From: Himantopus leucocephalus
Lineage: Eukaryota > Chordata > Aves > Charadriiformes > Recurvirostridae
Length of the DNA stretch: 64,000 nt
Direction of reading: 5' to 3'
Assembly: GCA_003993805.1 (NCBI GenBank)
Contig: RSEF01000031.1
Location: 53,869,586-53,933,585, forward strand
Part shown: positions 1 to 11,461 of the stretch, one piece after another
How the letters are laid out: every line of letters begins with the position of its first letter
How positions within the stretch are numbered: the first letter of the stretch is position 1
Made by a program: the position numbers and the translations under genes
Notes under the pieces: generated by a model
The model's input: the letters and a program-made list of their open reading frames with translations, nothing else
Database searches by the model: none
Told to the model about the DNA's origin: nothing

Positions 1-3000
1 GAGTTAGTAAAAGAAGTAAGAGTTATTTTGAGATCATTCTCTCTGTAGTTGGCATCATTTTTAATTAGAAACTATTTTTTTTTTGTATACACTGGATAGA
101 ATTAGTTAATAAGCCATTGTCTTAGCCTTCCCCCACCCCTGCCCAAAGCCCCTCACAACACCGAAGGGGCCTTTTCAAAATCGCTGCAGCGTTGTAGGGT
201 ATGCTCTGCTGGAGCAACATCCCTCCATCTACAGGCAAAGCGTGTTGCTCTCGGCAGCATCCAGCCTCTGGCATCATCTCCAATAACCTGCCTGAAGCTT
301 AGTGATAGCCTGGCACGACATATGTACTCCCATGTCATCTCATGTGGAGACATATTCATTCCTGCTGAGTGCATTTCTGGAGACAGTAGCTAGAGGTCCA
401 GTTCTGCTGTCTAATATTAGATATAGAGAAAGCTTCCTAATGTTTTTGGCAGGCAAAGCCTGGCAAGAGCAATTCTGGCTCTCCCACTTCTCCACTCAAA
501 CCTCTTCAATAGTTTCTGTATCTGTTTGATTCATTTGGTTGTTAAATGAGTGAAGCGGTGGTACAAGGCTTGAAAATTTCTTTATAACTGTTATCTTGAG
601 TAGGCTCATTTGCTGGAGTCAGTCAGAGCATCGGTAAACCATATATCCCAGCAGATGATCCAGCCTGCTGTATTAAAGTGAGATTAAATAACGCATGTTA
701 TTCTGTGTCTTCTAGCATGTGAGATCACAAATGAGTGTTTTATATATAATGGAATGGTTTAAATTTCCACAGAACCATATTGCTGATTGAAAGAAGGTGG
801 ATAAGACTGAGCTGGAATATTGCACACCATTTTAGTGCTGGAAAGAAAAACATTTCAATACAACCATTCAATTAAACTAAAGAAAGAACTTGGGTGGGTG
901 GAATATAGATACTTGCATTTGGCACAGTACACGGGATAATACCTCTGCTACTGTCATCCTAAGTAACTTTAAAGATTGGGAATGACCATGATTTTCATTG
1001 ATGTATGGTTTTCTGTTGGGTAAGAGCTAATTTTCAGATTGTTTCTTTAAGTCTTTTTTAAAAGGAAAAGGTTGAGATTTGAGCTTTTTGGCTTAAAATG
1101 TGGGATGTTTCACAAAGATGTTACTATTTGCAAAATCATGATGTTTGATAGCAGAGCACTAGAGAAGCAAATTAGACCAGTTTGTTTCCTTATAGGAATT
1201 TAGAGGCCTGCGAGCCAAATGTAACTAATAACCATTGCACTCTGTAACAATAGTAGGGGAAGGGAATCTGTCCTTCTCTGTAAAATGATGTCTGGTGAAG
1301 GAAATCTCTCTGACAAGGTCTTGTGGGAAAACCATCTCCAACATCAAATATAACACTATTCAATGTAGTCAGAAACCGTAGTAATACTATTACTGTTGAG
1401 TATTGCCCTACTATAAACCATAAATTGCAGTAAAACAGGCCCTTCCTAGAAGAAAAGGTGCTTACATGCCATTGCATTTACCTGTGCGCTGCTTTGGTTC
1501 CAGTTTGTACTGGAAGTCATATCACTAAAAGAGGGAACCCGTTTCATCAGAACCAGTCATTAAGGCTGTGAGACAGTTCTTACTACTCCCAGCTTCAATA
1601 TACGAGTTTCTCTGGCTCCCCTCGGCACTTTTGTCTAACAAAATGAAACCTTTCATTATTGCAAACCTAAGGAAACCATGATATTTTTCAAGAAAATTCC
1701 ATGTTTATCCAGTTCTGCATATTCAGGTATGACGGTGAACATGTTGCCCTCCTCTGCTTTGCCTCCAGTGAGGTTGCTTTTCACATTGTGCAATGTGTAT
1801 TTCGTTACACATTTTCAGAAGCCAAGATTAGAAAAATTGCCAATTTTTAATTCACAGGAATCCTCTACTGAAGCCTGACATATTTAGAAAAAAAAAAAAA
1901 AAAGGCAAATTTGATCAATAGCACCTTTACACCTTGCTAGATAAAAAAAGAAGCTGAGGCAAACATCTTTCTTTTTTTTAATTTTTATTTTAATGAACCT
2001 ACTGAATAGGAATTTCTACTGAGATCTGCACAAGGCATAGGTTTGTGACTGAGTGAAAATGACCAGTGCAAAATCCCTGTACAGTGGAAGCTGCTGGTTA
2101 CGCTGCTCACTCAGCCGTGCAGATTTTAGCCCTGTATTGCTCCTGGTCAACGCTGTAAAGAAAGGTGGAAGGATAAGGATAGTGGAAGGATTTCTCCATT
2201 AGCTTTCCGATGTTCTTTTGATCAATAACCCCATCTTGCTGTCCTGTTTTAGAGCAGACGGTTGATGTCTGCTTGCTGCCTGCTGATGTTTGTTCTCATC
2301 TCCTGCTTTGAGAGCAGCACAGGGGTGGAGGAGTTACTTCTGCACGTTTTGATATTGCTAATAACGAGCTGGGCTAACTGCATCTTCTAGATATCTGGAT
2401 GCTACTGGAAAATTTGGCTTTTAATGAACAGGGTTCTCATGAAATGGAATTAGGTCACTTCCTAAACCTTCTCATCAAGAAGGTCTTCTTGATGAAGACC
2501 TCCTCATCAGCGCCCTGCATATAAAAAACCCCAAATGTGAAATTTAAAAGTTGTCCCTGCAGGTTACATGTGGTTGGGTGAGGTAGAACAGCCTTTGCGT
2601 TTCTTCTGCACCGTGTATTTAAGTTCAATATTTGCAGTAAAGGCCTTCACAAGCAGAACGCCTGTGGCAATCTTCTGAACGTGCTCGGTTTGGGCTGAAG
2701 CTGAGCTGTATAGGACTGTTGAAACTTTTAAGAAATCCATGGTATATAAATCAAAGCCCTACTGACTTTTGGTTAGATTAGGTGCTTAAGGCCTAAATTC
2801 ACGATGCAGACAAGTTTCCTCACTGACCAGGAATCAGGGAAACACTACCTGTAACATGTATGTTATTCCTATATGCATTTTTAACTAATTTCTTCTGGTT
2901 CTTTGAGTTCTTTTCAGTGCAAGTAGATTGTGTCAGCAAATAATGAAAGCATGGTGAAAACACCTTTCTGTTTTATAATCTCAGTTTTGTAAAGATGTGT

Positions 3001-5467
3001 TTAGATGAAAAAAAAAACAACAACACCAAACAACCCTCCAAAAAACAACCTGTGAAAATAACTTGTGACAGGCACAGGGACAAGGGAGGGGTACGTAACA
3101 GTTTTTCAAACTGCATAAACTTATTATAGTTCAGAGTACTGTTATGCATGTGATTAACAGCGGTCTGTCAGACAGAAAGAAATAGCTATGGGAAAAAAAA
3201 ACCCCACCATTCTGATTGTTATAGGAAGAACCCAGAGTCAAAAGCACTTTGAGCATATACAAAGGTAGTTAAACTGCTTAAAATCACTTTAGAGCATTCG
3301 TGATGGACTGGAAAGTGGGGGGACAGAGCGAGGAAGAGCTGCAAAAATAATAATAATGAAAAAAATGAATAGTAGCCTGTCTCTTGGAAAGGCAAGGTGC
3401 TTTCCCTGAGATAGTCGCCCCTCTCCAGCACAGGAGGTGCAGCGGGGCTGTGGTGCCTGTTGCAACGTGGCTGCAGAGACTGATTCCTCCTGGCACAATT
3501 CCTCGCACGGACAAATTGCTCCAGTATTGTGTGGGCGTGTGGAATTGCAAGTGAAGGGAACGAGAAGGAGAGGGAGGAATTTTACCCAGAAAGATGTGAG
3601 AGATTTTACTTGTGTACGGGCTATATGGTTGGGCCATCACTTTCAAAGAAAGTGAGACTTTTGGGACTGTCAGATATGTTAGTGCCCCTTTGCCAGCACT
3701 TTCTAACAATTAAAGGTACGCTGTGGCTTAAACATTACATTTTCCTGCACAGTGAAATATGCATGTGACCCAAGTAGCTTACAGAAGCCTGAAATACATT
3801 TCAGGTACGGAAACCGTGAGTGCTTAGACGTGGTCATTTTTCTCAAAACATTAAGTTTCAACTCTCTGCTCAGTGCAGGTGAGGAGCATCATCTTATAGC
3901 CTACCTGGTACAATAATGGTCAGAGCCTGTCTCCAGTATGCTTTCAATGCGTTGGGCTAAAAGGTCCAAATGTATAAATACTGAGCCTTTCAGGATCTCT
4001 TTCTGACTTAGCTTTGTGTTCTCCATGTGAGCATAGGCAGTGCTGACCCCAAGATCCATCAGTCGTGTGACAGTCATCCGAAACGGATGGTGCATGGGTG
4101 GATACAGCCTTTGCTAACTGACAAGCCTTATTCTGGGTGTATACTAGATCTTTATAATATGATGTACTAGATGTGATGCTAGATTAACAACACACATGCC
4201 TTAATGACTGTGGTTTTCCGGATTTTATAATTTAAAAGATTTTATAGTTTGAGGATAGAAGGGAAATACAAAAATGGCTACCTTCTTTGATAACTCTCAC
4301 AAAGTCTGACAGTGGGTGCTTTACCGCCTAAATTACATAGAGCTGCACATCACTTTTGGTCAGAATTACACGTTTTGCTCACTTTAGCTGTAATGCAGAA
4401 TTTACTCAACTCATCGTAATCATTCTGGTAATATAAGACTGCATTATGATATTGCATTAAGATATGACCCTCCCTACCCTTCCCAAGCCAAAGGAAAATT
4501 TAGGCACGAGCCAAACCATTAACAGGAATCCAAATATTTAACCTGCTTTTTATGTTTTACTATTTCTTAGTAATATAAAAGGGATGTTAATACTATTGCA
4601 TTTTTTTTTTCCTATCCACAAACAAAAAATCAGTGAGCTGAATTCTAGTTCACATATTTTATATATCATAAGGTGCATGTATGAGGTAGATCCTTCCGGT
4701 TATGGGAATAATATAGACAGAACTATTGTCTGAGATGAGATGGTGTGAAGTGCCACTCCAAATGGAGAAAGTAGTGATATTGCCAAGTACTGGTGACAGA
4801 GTGGTGTAGGATACCCGGGAATGCTGAAACAGAGTAAACACAAGAAGCTGTTAATTCTTTGCAGAAAACCTAGAAATGCCCCAGGTAAGTGCTTATGGCA
4901 AGTATAAGTCTTTTATGCTAGTTATGTGCTGAATGACTACATTCGGCCGGCTAAGAAGCTCTCATCCACTTAGATTTATAGCCACTTGTGAAGGCTTATC
5001 TGTGTGAACTTAGGGTTTAACTTTATTCTTTAGCAACATTCATTCATCACATGAAGGAAAAGCCTAACAACGTGGGTCATTCTGAGTATCAATATATTAT
5101 GAATTGACTGAAAATTGATGAAAACCAGAGACGAGAACTTTCCGGAGGGAAACATTCAGCTCTGCTGCTCCCCTCCGCAGGCGTTCAAATCTGGTGTGTG
5201 TAAGCAAAGGTAGACTTGCTTCTTCACTTATTCCTGTCATTGTGGACCAGAGGTAAGCCAGCCACAGGTAGTAAGGGCTATACTGGTACAAAATTTGGGC
5301 AAGATGAAAATAGAGTGTGGTTTCTCCATTGCCCAAACCTCACACAAATTTTACAGTTTAGAAACTTAGTGTCAGTGAAGCACATGGGAAAGCACGCCGG
5401 TCTTCCAAAAATAGATAGAAACTTTCCTGTGGCTATTAATGCCAGGAACCAGGTGGGGGTTTTTTGG
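1..5467. other. Non-coding single-copy DNA, no gene recognised
   Basis: I see no gene in this stretch. The longest open frame is 141 codons on the minus strand (3284-3709), within chance expectation and resembling nothing I know. Visible local features are an A run at 1888-1903, an A/C-rich patch at about 3008-3050, a purine-rich patch at 3312-3350 followed by GC-richer DNA to about 3550, and the palindrome listed separately near 2.48 kb. At 4882-4890 there is a perfect splice-donor match (CAG then GTAAGT) with an acceptor-like pyrimidine tract ending at 4864. The 20-nt interval between them is too short to call an exon. Confidence 0.6.
2472..2495. repeat. Perfect palindrome, 11-bp arms with 2-bp spacer
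   Basis: The arm TCATCAAGAAG (2472-2482) is followed by GT and then its exact reverse complement CTTCTTGATGA (2485-2495). A second, overlapping inverted repeat (GGTCTTC at 2482-2488 and GAAGACC at 2494-2500) shares the right side, so the DNA can fold into two alternative hairpins. This is the longest near-spacerless perfect palindrome I found. No family or function is recognised. Confidence 0.85.
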
Positions 5468-5504
5468 TTTTTTTTTTTTTTTTTAATTATTATTATTATT
5501 TTTT
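5468..5504. repeat. T run passing into a TTA microsatellite
   Basis: A T run of about 17 bases (5468-5484) is followed by four to five ATT units and more T-rich DNA. On the minus strand this would look like a poly-A tail, but no retrotransposon or processed gene copy is recognisable next to it, so it is treated as simple low-complexity sequence. Confidence 0.85.
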
Positions 5505-7807
5505 ATTTTTGGGGGTGAGCTGTAGTATCTTTGTAATCTTTAGAGTACTCCATATAAAGTAACTTCTACCGTCGTCTGCTCCATATAAAGCCCTGCACTG
5601 CAGGTCACAAAAGCAAGAATATATATGGGCTTTGGTTCATTGTTCAGATTTCCATCTGCATGTACAGCATGAGTGGGTGTAAATCATCACAAATTTTGAT
5701 TTGGTGCACAGTCTTGGAAAATCTACAGCTTTGTAAAAGGAACCTGCGAGCTGTTGACAGCCAGCTCTTTCTGGCACTTGATGGGGAAAAATCAAACAAA
5801 ATCAAGACATTTGAGAGGATAGTATAATATGGTAGAATAATCAGCTCCTCTCCTAGTGACTGCTTAGCTTTTCTCTTAATAACTGGAGTGATTTGTCTTT
5901 ATGCTGGGGCAAATTCGTTGAGTTTGCACCAGGATGATGCAGCTGCTCATCAGCCATTGCTTTCATACAGCAACACTAAGAGCAAGCCAAAATGAATGAT
6001 AGCTTTAATTCCTTTATTCTGCAACCTGTGGATTCAGGATAGGAAAAATCGTTTATTGGCACAGCGGGTTTCACCTCTGGGCTGATGTATTGGTTTAGAT
6101 CACCAGTGGGTAAGTTTGTAGGTCCCTATCTACCCATAGAAACATGAATGTTTGAGATGGAAAAGTATTATTAGTACATGTTTATCGCCCTTGCCAAAGC
6201 AAAATTTTCCCCTATAAATCCCTAGCAGACATTTGCTGCAACAGAAAGTACCACATAACTTGGCACATTGAAGGTTCTGCTCCAGAGTACTCCAGATGTG
6301 AAGAACTGCATATGTTGTGTTTGTGATGGAACATGTACCGGTATTCTAGGGTTGTCTTTACAGAAATAAGACTTCCTTGAGCAAAAGCCTGCAGGATTAT
6401 GCCCTTGTGTTTTGAGGTTTGCTGTGTGGATGTGTGATAGGTTACACAATTTGGTTCAAGTGTGGATCTGGTTAGTTTTATTAGTCTCTCCTTTTCATGA
6501 ATGTCAAATTCAAAACAGAGATATGGGAGAAGTAATCTGCTGAAAATTCTTAAAATAAGGCAGCTTTCATAGTGTGGCCTGAAAAAAACAACGAATATCC
6601 AAAGGACAGATTATTTTTTCTTTACATATTACTTTTTTCTTGGATTTCATAAATGAAGAACGACGGCAAGATAAAATGACAGGTTAACCACTATTCTATT
6701 TTTTTTTCCCATCTCTCTGTTCTCTTCTTTTTTAGCTGGTTAGAATTTTTTTCCTTTCTTTTTTTTTTTAATGGTTTAATTATCTTTTCTTGATTCTATA
6801 TACCAGACACACCACAATGCCATTTTTTCCTACAGCAACATTTTAGAAATGGGAGTATATTGTTTGCATAACTAGATGCAGAAAATTATTTGATTCAGTG
6901 ATTAATCACCATTATTCACCTCAGGCCAAAATTCTGATGATTAAACCCACCTCTTTGGCGTGTAACTTCTGAAACTCAAGACCTTTTCAGCCTGCTTTTT
7001 CAGAAGAGAAATTTTGTAAGCGCTTCTTACCTTCTGGGCATGGTTGGGACTGAGCAAGACTTTTCACTTCTGAGAAACACTTACATGTTTAAGCCCCTCC
7101 GACATTTATAGTAAGCATTTCCACACTTTCTTATCTGTCACGATATACTGGACTCTGAATAAATGGCAGGAAAGTGTAAGGGCTGGTACACAGTACATGT
7201 AAGTCTACTGCAAAGAGGAGTTGGAGGTACAGCTATTTAATTTTGCATGAAGTAATGCAATAGCTTCAGGAGAAGCAATTGGTGTAGCTTCACCATAGAC
7301 TTGTCTGTTTCTGGATGGTTAAGGTGCTTATATGGGAAAATGCATTTAAGGTCCCTTAGGCAAAAGGAAACTTGATACGGCCTTTCCCACCTCCTGCTAT
7401 TGTATTACAAAAACCTATTCACAAAACGATCTGCCACCTGATATGCCCTTACTGTACAAAGCAGGATGACAAATATTTTATAAAACAAGCTTGAAAAGAC
7501 ATCTGTAGGGACAAACCAGCCACCTCTTTGGTGGCAGTGAAATCCGCAAGTTTGGAAAAACTTGGCATTTATTCGATGCAGCCTGCAACTTAGCAATGAC
7601 TTGGGTGGTACCAACCCAGAGGGCCCCATTTACACGAGTTCTGTTACTCTGGTTTGTAGATTCTTTACTGTTTCAAAGCAGGTCTTACTGCACAGCAACT
7701 ATTAAAATTAAGCCCTTCTAGGTAGTACCATAGGAAAACTTGAAGTCTTGCAAGACTCCCAGTTTTTATCATTTTTTCCAGTTCTTCTACCTTTTCACTT
7801 CTTTTGT
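5505..7807. other. Non-coding AT-rich DNA, nothing recognised
   Basis: No gene or known repeat is visible. Open frames are all under 80 codons. T-rich tracts lie at about 6690-6775. A splice-donor-like match on the minus strand lies near 7030 (GAAG then GTAAGA), without convincing exon content upstream of it. Confidence 0.6.
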
Positions 7808-7841
7808 TGAAGTTGAAAGGTTGAAGGTTGAAAGGTTGAAA
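7808..7841. repeat. Short GTTGAAAG minisatellite
   Basis: About four imperfect units of GTTGAAAG or GGTTGAA occur in tandem over 34 bases. The array is short and isolated, consistent with replication slippage. No function is inferred. Confidence 0.8.
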
Positions 7842-10590
7842 CTGATAATCACAGTTTCACGTGTATACCATCTCAATGGCAATTAAGAATTAACAAAACC
7901 TGGTGCATCATACATTGCTTTGGGATTCAGTGTTTCAATAGAGGGGAGAAAAGTTCATTACATGTATATGGTATTCAGCAATCAATTATATTCTTAGATA
8001 GTATTATTGCATGACATACCTGTAAAAACAAAAATTTTTTTTTTTATTATTTTGTCTATGTGTTTATTGGATGCTAATTGAAAAATGTTGGATTACTTCC
8101 CATTCCAACAGAAAAAGGAAAATAAACCCAATCCCTGCAACTGCAGCATGAAGGGCTATATTATGTATTTATATACTACTGAACGGGGCTGCCTGGGTTC
8201 ATTGACCCCAGTCTGGCTGGTGCTAAATGTACAGAAATAAATCCATCCCCAAAAGATTGCAATCAAAGAATAAAACAAGAAACAGATGGCTGGTCCTGCA
8301 TGGGGAGTGTTAAAAATAAGAGGAAATTGACTGGCACAGTAGGCAGTGGTCTCGGCACACCAGCTGCTTAACCATGGACAATTTTTTTAAAGCATCAAGG
8401 CAGAGGAGAATTTTTAAGGTTAGTTTTGAAATAGGAAAATGAAGTGGTTCTTCATGTTTACAGGCAGTCCCGTGTTCTCGTGGGCAGCAAGAGTGAAAGC
8501 ATGAAGGAAGTGTCTGTCGCTGGTTGGTTGGAGTTGTTGACATCTCAGTAGAGTACGAGGTAACTGGGACATGGTTGGAGTGCAAGCTGATGATCACAGC
8601 AGGTTAAAAAAGGGGGAACGAAGTGGACTGCAAGGAAGTGGGTGTTATCAAAGCAGTGGACTAGGGATAACTTTGGGAGAGTAACAAATCTCTACTAGCT
8701 TTGAATAGACACAACTGACTTCAGTGTCTACCTGGCCTTGATTAAAGCAGTCAAGATGGAAGGGGGGAAACTGGAGAAAGCTGTTCACTGGCAAGATGGA
8801 AAAGAAAAATCTGTTGGTAATCTGCTATGATCTGGTGTATATTTATGTGAAATATATAAAGCTCTGGAAAGTAGGCACCACAGAAGCAGCGCTGTACCTT
8901 TGACTGTAGACACACAAATGACACCATCAGTGTTATAAAGTATCAGGATCAGGAGAAGACAGATATAATTCAAGGAAAATGATTAGCATATTTCTGACCC
9001 TGACCTCTTTGTATGCAACGTAAAAAAATAATAAACTTTTTCTCCTAAACTGGTATTTTTTGTGGAGTTCCACTAAACTTTTTTGTTGTTTTGCTTTGTT
9101 TCAGAGCTTTTTCTCTGGGAAGGGACTATCTAACCCTTTGTTCTTCCAGTACATGGCACAAGAGGATGTTTGCCTGAGAATCCAGCAGCTGCACAAAACT
9201 GGGTCAGGTAGCTTGAACTATTTTTAAAGTTATAATCTTCTTTTTCCTTCAGTTCTGCTACTTCCAGGATATATTACAGTCTGTTTTAGTAGTAAACTGG
9301 CTTATTTCACTCAGTGCTGTATAGACTTAATTCTCTGGAAGAAAAAAAAAAAAAAAAGAAAAAAAAAAGTGCTTCAGAAGTCTGAAATACCCAGATCTCT
9401 CCTAATTGGTGAAAGAGAATGCTGAGTATGGATGGCAGATGTTTGCTTAATTAATATCCTACTGGGTTAATCAGCAGAACCTTGGGAGCTGCTATGAGAC
9501 TTTTGATGTGTTCAGAGAATCCAAGCCTTGATCTATAGACTTTAAACTCGTACTCATAACTGCTCTAGCTATTTGCCTATGTGATACTTGCAAATAGCAG
9601 AGAGTCTTCAGTCAGAAGTTGTCTTTTGTATAACCTAATTCTGTGAACACTTCAATGACATTTGTGTTCAAAATTTACAGTAAATCTTGCATGCAAATTG
9701 AGCTCCTCTCTAAATTTGAGATTTCTTACAGGTTTTAAAAAATTGACTTATTCACAGTTCAGAATGTTTGCCTTTCAATCTTCTAAGAACTCAATACACT
9801 ATTTTTAATTTTGTGAAGTCTGTGTTTTACCATAAGTAGGTTTGATACTCAGAAAATTTGTCACGGACCTAATGGCACTCATTAGAACCGCATGTGCTCT
9901 CACTGAAAATAGAGCTAAGTCAGGAGGAGAAACTGCAATCTCTCTAACTTTCACAAGCTGAAAACTTGGAAAAAGGCAGTCATTTATAAGTTTTTTGTTT
10001 TCACATAAGTCTTTCTGTGTCTTCTGAAAGATAAAAATTTGAACTTTTCACTAAAATGACAATGAAATGGGATGAAGAAAAAATTTTCCATTTCTCCTTC
10101 TGAATGTCTCATTTTGCAAATACCCATATTATAAACATTCAAATTTTAATCAATTAGCATCTTCTGGAAAATGCTGAAGGCACATCCCCACAAACTCTAC
10201 TTATAATCTTCCTTATACAGCTGCATATGGAGAGGGGTGAGGGAGGACAGAGTGAGGAAAGCTGCAGAAAAACTGCTTTTGTACCCAAGTTGGCAATGGC
10301 TTCCTGCTGCAGCAAAACACCCACGGGGTTAAAAAGTGTCATCGGAGAGCTTTACATTTCCACAGATGACAGGAGCTCATTTAGTGGCTTGGATTAACCT
10401 CTCTTTCTTTTTCCCCTGCATGTTCTACCATACTTCCCTGATCAAATCCTTAGCCTGTCCCGTGAAAGCTACCAAGATACTGCAGTATGTGTTTGTATGC
10501 TGCTGCGTACAATGGTACGAAAAAGCAAAATCTGGCTCTTATCTAGGTCATTGTTTCTTCTTGGAGAAAACTCCCACCTGTAACTGAACT
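7842..10590. other. Non-coding DNA with A-rich run, nothing recognised
   Basis: No gene is visible. An interrupted A run occupies 9342-9368 (16 A, one G, then about 10 A) and a short T run lies near 8034. A purine-rich motif at about 10233-10271 resembles one at 3312-3345 (see findings). A perfect octamer motif ATGCAAAT lies at 9691-9698. The largest open frame has 95 codons and no recognisable features. Confidence 0.55.
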
Positions 10591-10639
10591 CTCTGGAGAG
10601 AGGGACAGGGCAAAAGGGGAGAATGTGCCACAGCAGGAC

Positions 10640-10648
10640 TATAAAATA
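10640..10648 (+). promoter_or_regulatory. TATA-box-like core promoter motif
   Basis: TATAAAATA is embedded in GC-richer flanks (preceded by CAGGAC, followed by GGGGCAGCGC), the usual setting of a functional TATA box rather than of random AT-rich DNA. A start site would be expected near 10670. No gene is recognised downstream, and such motifs occur by chance in 64 kb, so the call is tentative. Confidence 0.25.
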
Positions 10649-10750
10649 GGGGCAGCGCAGAACCCTCCCTCTGAAGAGTCCAGCCTTACTTTACCTTACA
10701 TGGGGCATTTAAATAAGGGATTTAACCTACTCTTTTTTTTTTTTTTCTAG

Positions 10751-10908
10751 TGAGTACCTCTTCTGCTTGTCTTGTGTGAACCTCCACCAAGCAGAGGAGA
10801 GGTTGAACCCCAGCTTCCCTTCTTCATCCAGCTTTTACTCTTCTGAATCACATCATTTATGTCTTAGAAACTTTGGCGACCGCAAAGTGGAGGCAAAACT
10901 TGCCCTCA
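10751..10908 (+). other. Candidate exon, 158 nt, unrecognised
   Basis: A strong acceptor (about 16 pyrimidines, then CTAG ending at 10750) precedes a stretch that is open in one frame for 52 codons. It ends at a donor-like site (CTCA then GTGAGT, exon end 10908). The frame starts at the second base of the exon and includes serine-rich and cysteine-containing segments such as LFCLSCVNLHQAEER. It matches no protein I know. Joining it to the next candidate exon (11405) gives an immediate stop, so the two cannot be consecutive coding exons. It is probably chance or non-coding RNA. Confidence 0.15.
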
Positions 10909-11404
10909 GTGAGTAGGAAGTAGAAATAAATGTTATACCAACCAAAAGGGTGTTTTTGGAAGGACGTGCCACCTACAATAATAGGGAAGAATATTGGTTG
11001 TCACCGGCTCGCCTTATTATTTTAAGCTGTTCTTTGCTCTTTTCCTCACTAGCTCACATCCCACTAGCTGTTTACAGTTATTTCACACATCTTATGCCAG
11101 CCTTATGCCATTCATTCTGTTGGGACCTGCTTGAAACCTCCTCCAAAACTTACTGCTATAGATTTTTTTTTAAAGAAAATTCTTAGCTCCTGCCCATCAA
11201 AACTGATTCCCCTACAGGCAAAAAAAAATTACGTCATTTAGTATATAAAACATGTCAATGATTATGCAAGATCTTGGTACTACTCTTGTTCACTCTGTTC
11301 CTCCTATCTGTTAACAGCAGTCAGGTTTCTAAACTTTGCTTGTAGACACTTAGTTTGTGATTATAGATCCAGTTCTTCCTTGATTTAAGGTCACTTTTTC
11401 CTAG

Positions 11405-11461
11405 TGTAATACGATTATTCTCCAATATGCCCCTGTACATGCCGTGACACCTGGGATGAAG
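11405..11461 (+). other. Candidate 57-nt exon, unrecognised
   Basis: The acceptor is a good match (CACTTTTTCCTAG ending at 11404). The donor is AAG then GTAAGC, exon end 11461. The interval is exactly 19 codons and is open in frame 1 (reads CNTIILQYAPVHAVTPGMK). Length divisible by three and good sites on both sides are exon-like, but 19 open codons arise often by chance and no homology is recognised. Confidence 0.15.

Noticed and set aside
4865..4884. 20-nt micro-exon between a good acceptor and a perfect CAG-GTAAGT donor
   Set aside because: Too short to judge. Such site pairs occur by chance in AT-rich DNA and no partner exon is apparent.
8188..8225. MIR-head-like GCTGCCTGGGTTCATTGACC
   Set aside because: Only the box-B-like part matches. 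No MIR core (GACCTTGGGCAAG) follows.
9342..9368. Possible poly-A tail of a processed pseudogene
   Set aside because: The upstream sequence shows no coding remnant or polyadenylation signal. Same conclusion for A/T runs at 1888, 40905, 42387, 50909, 53821 and 60049.
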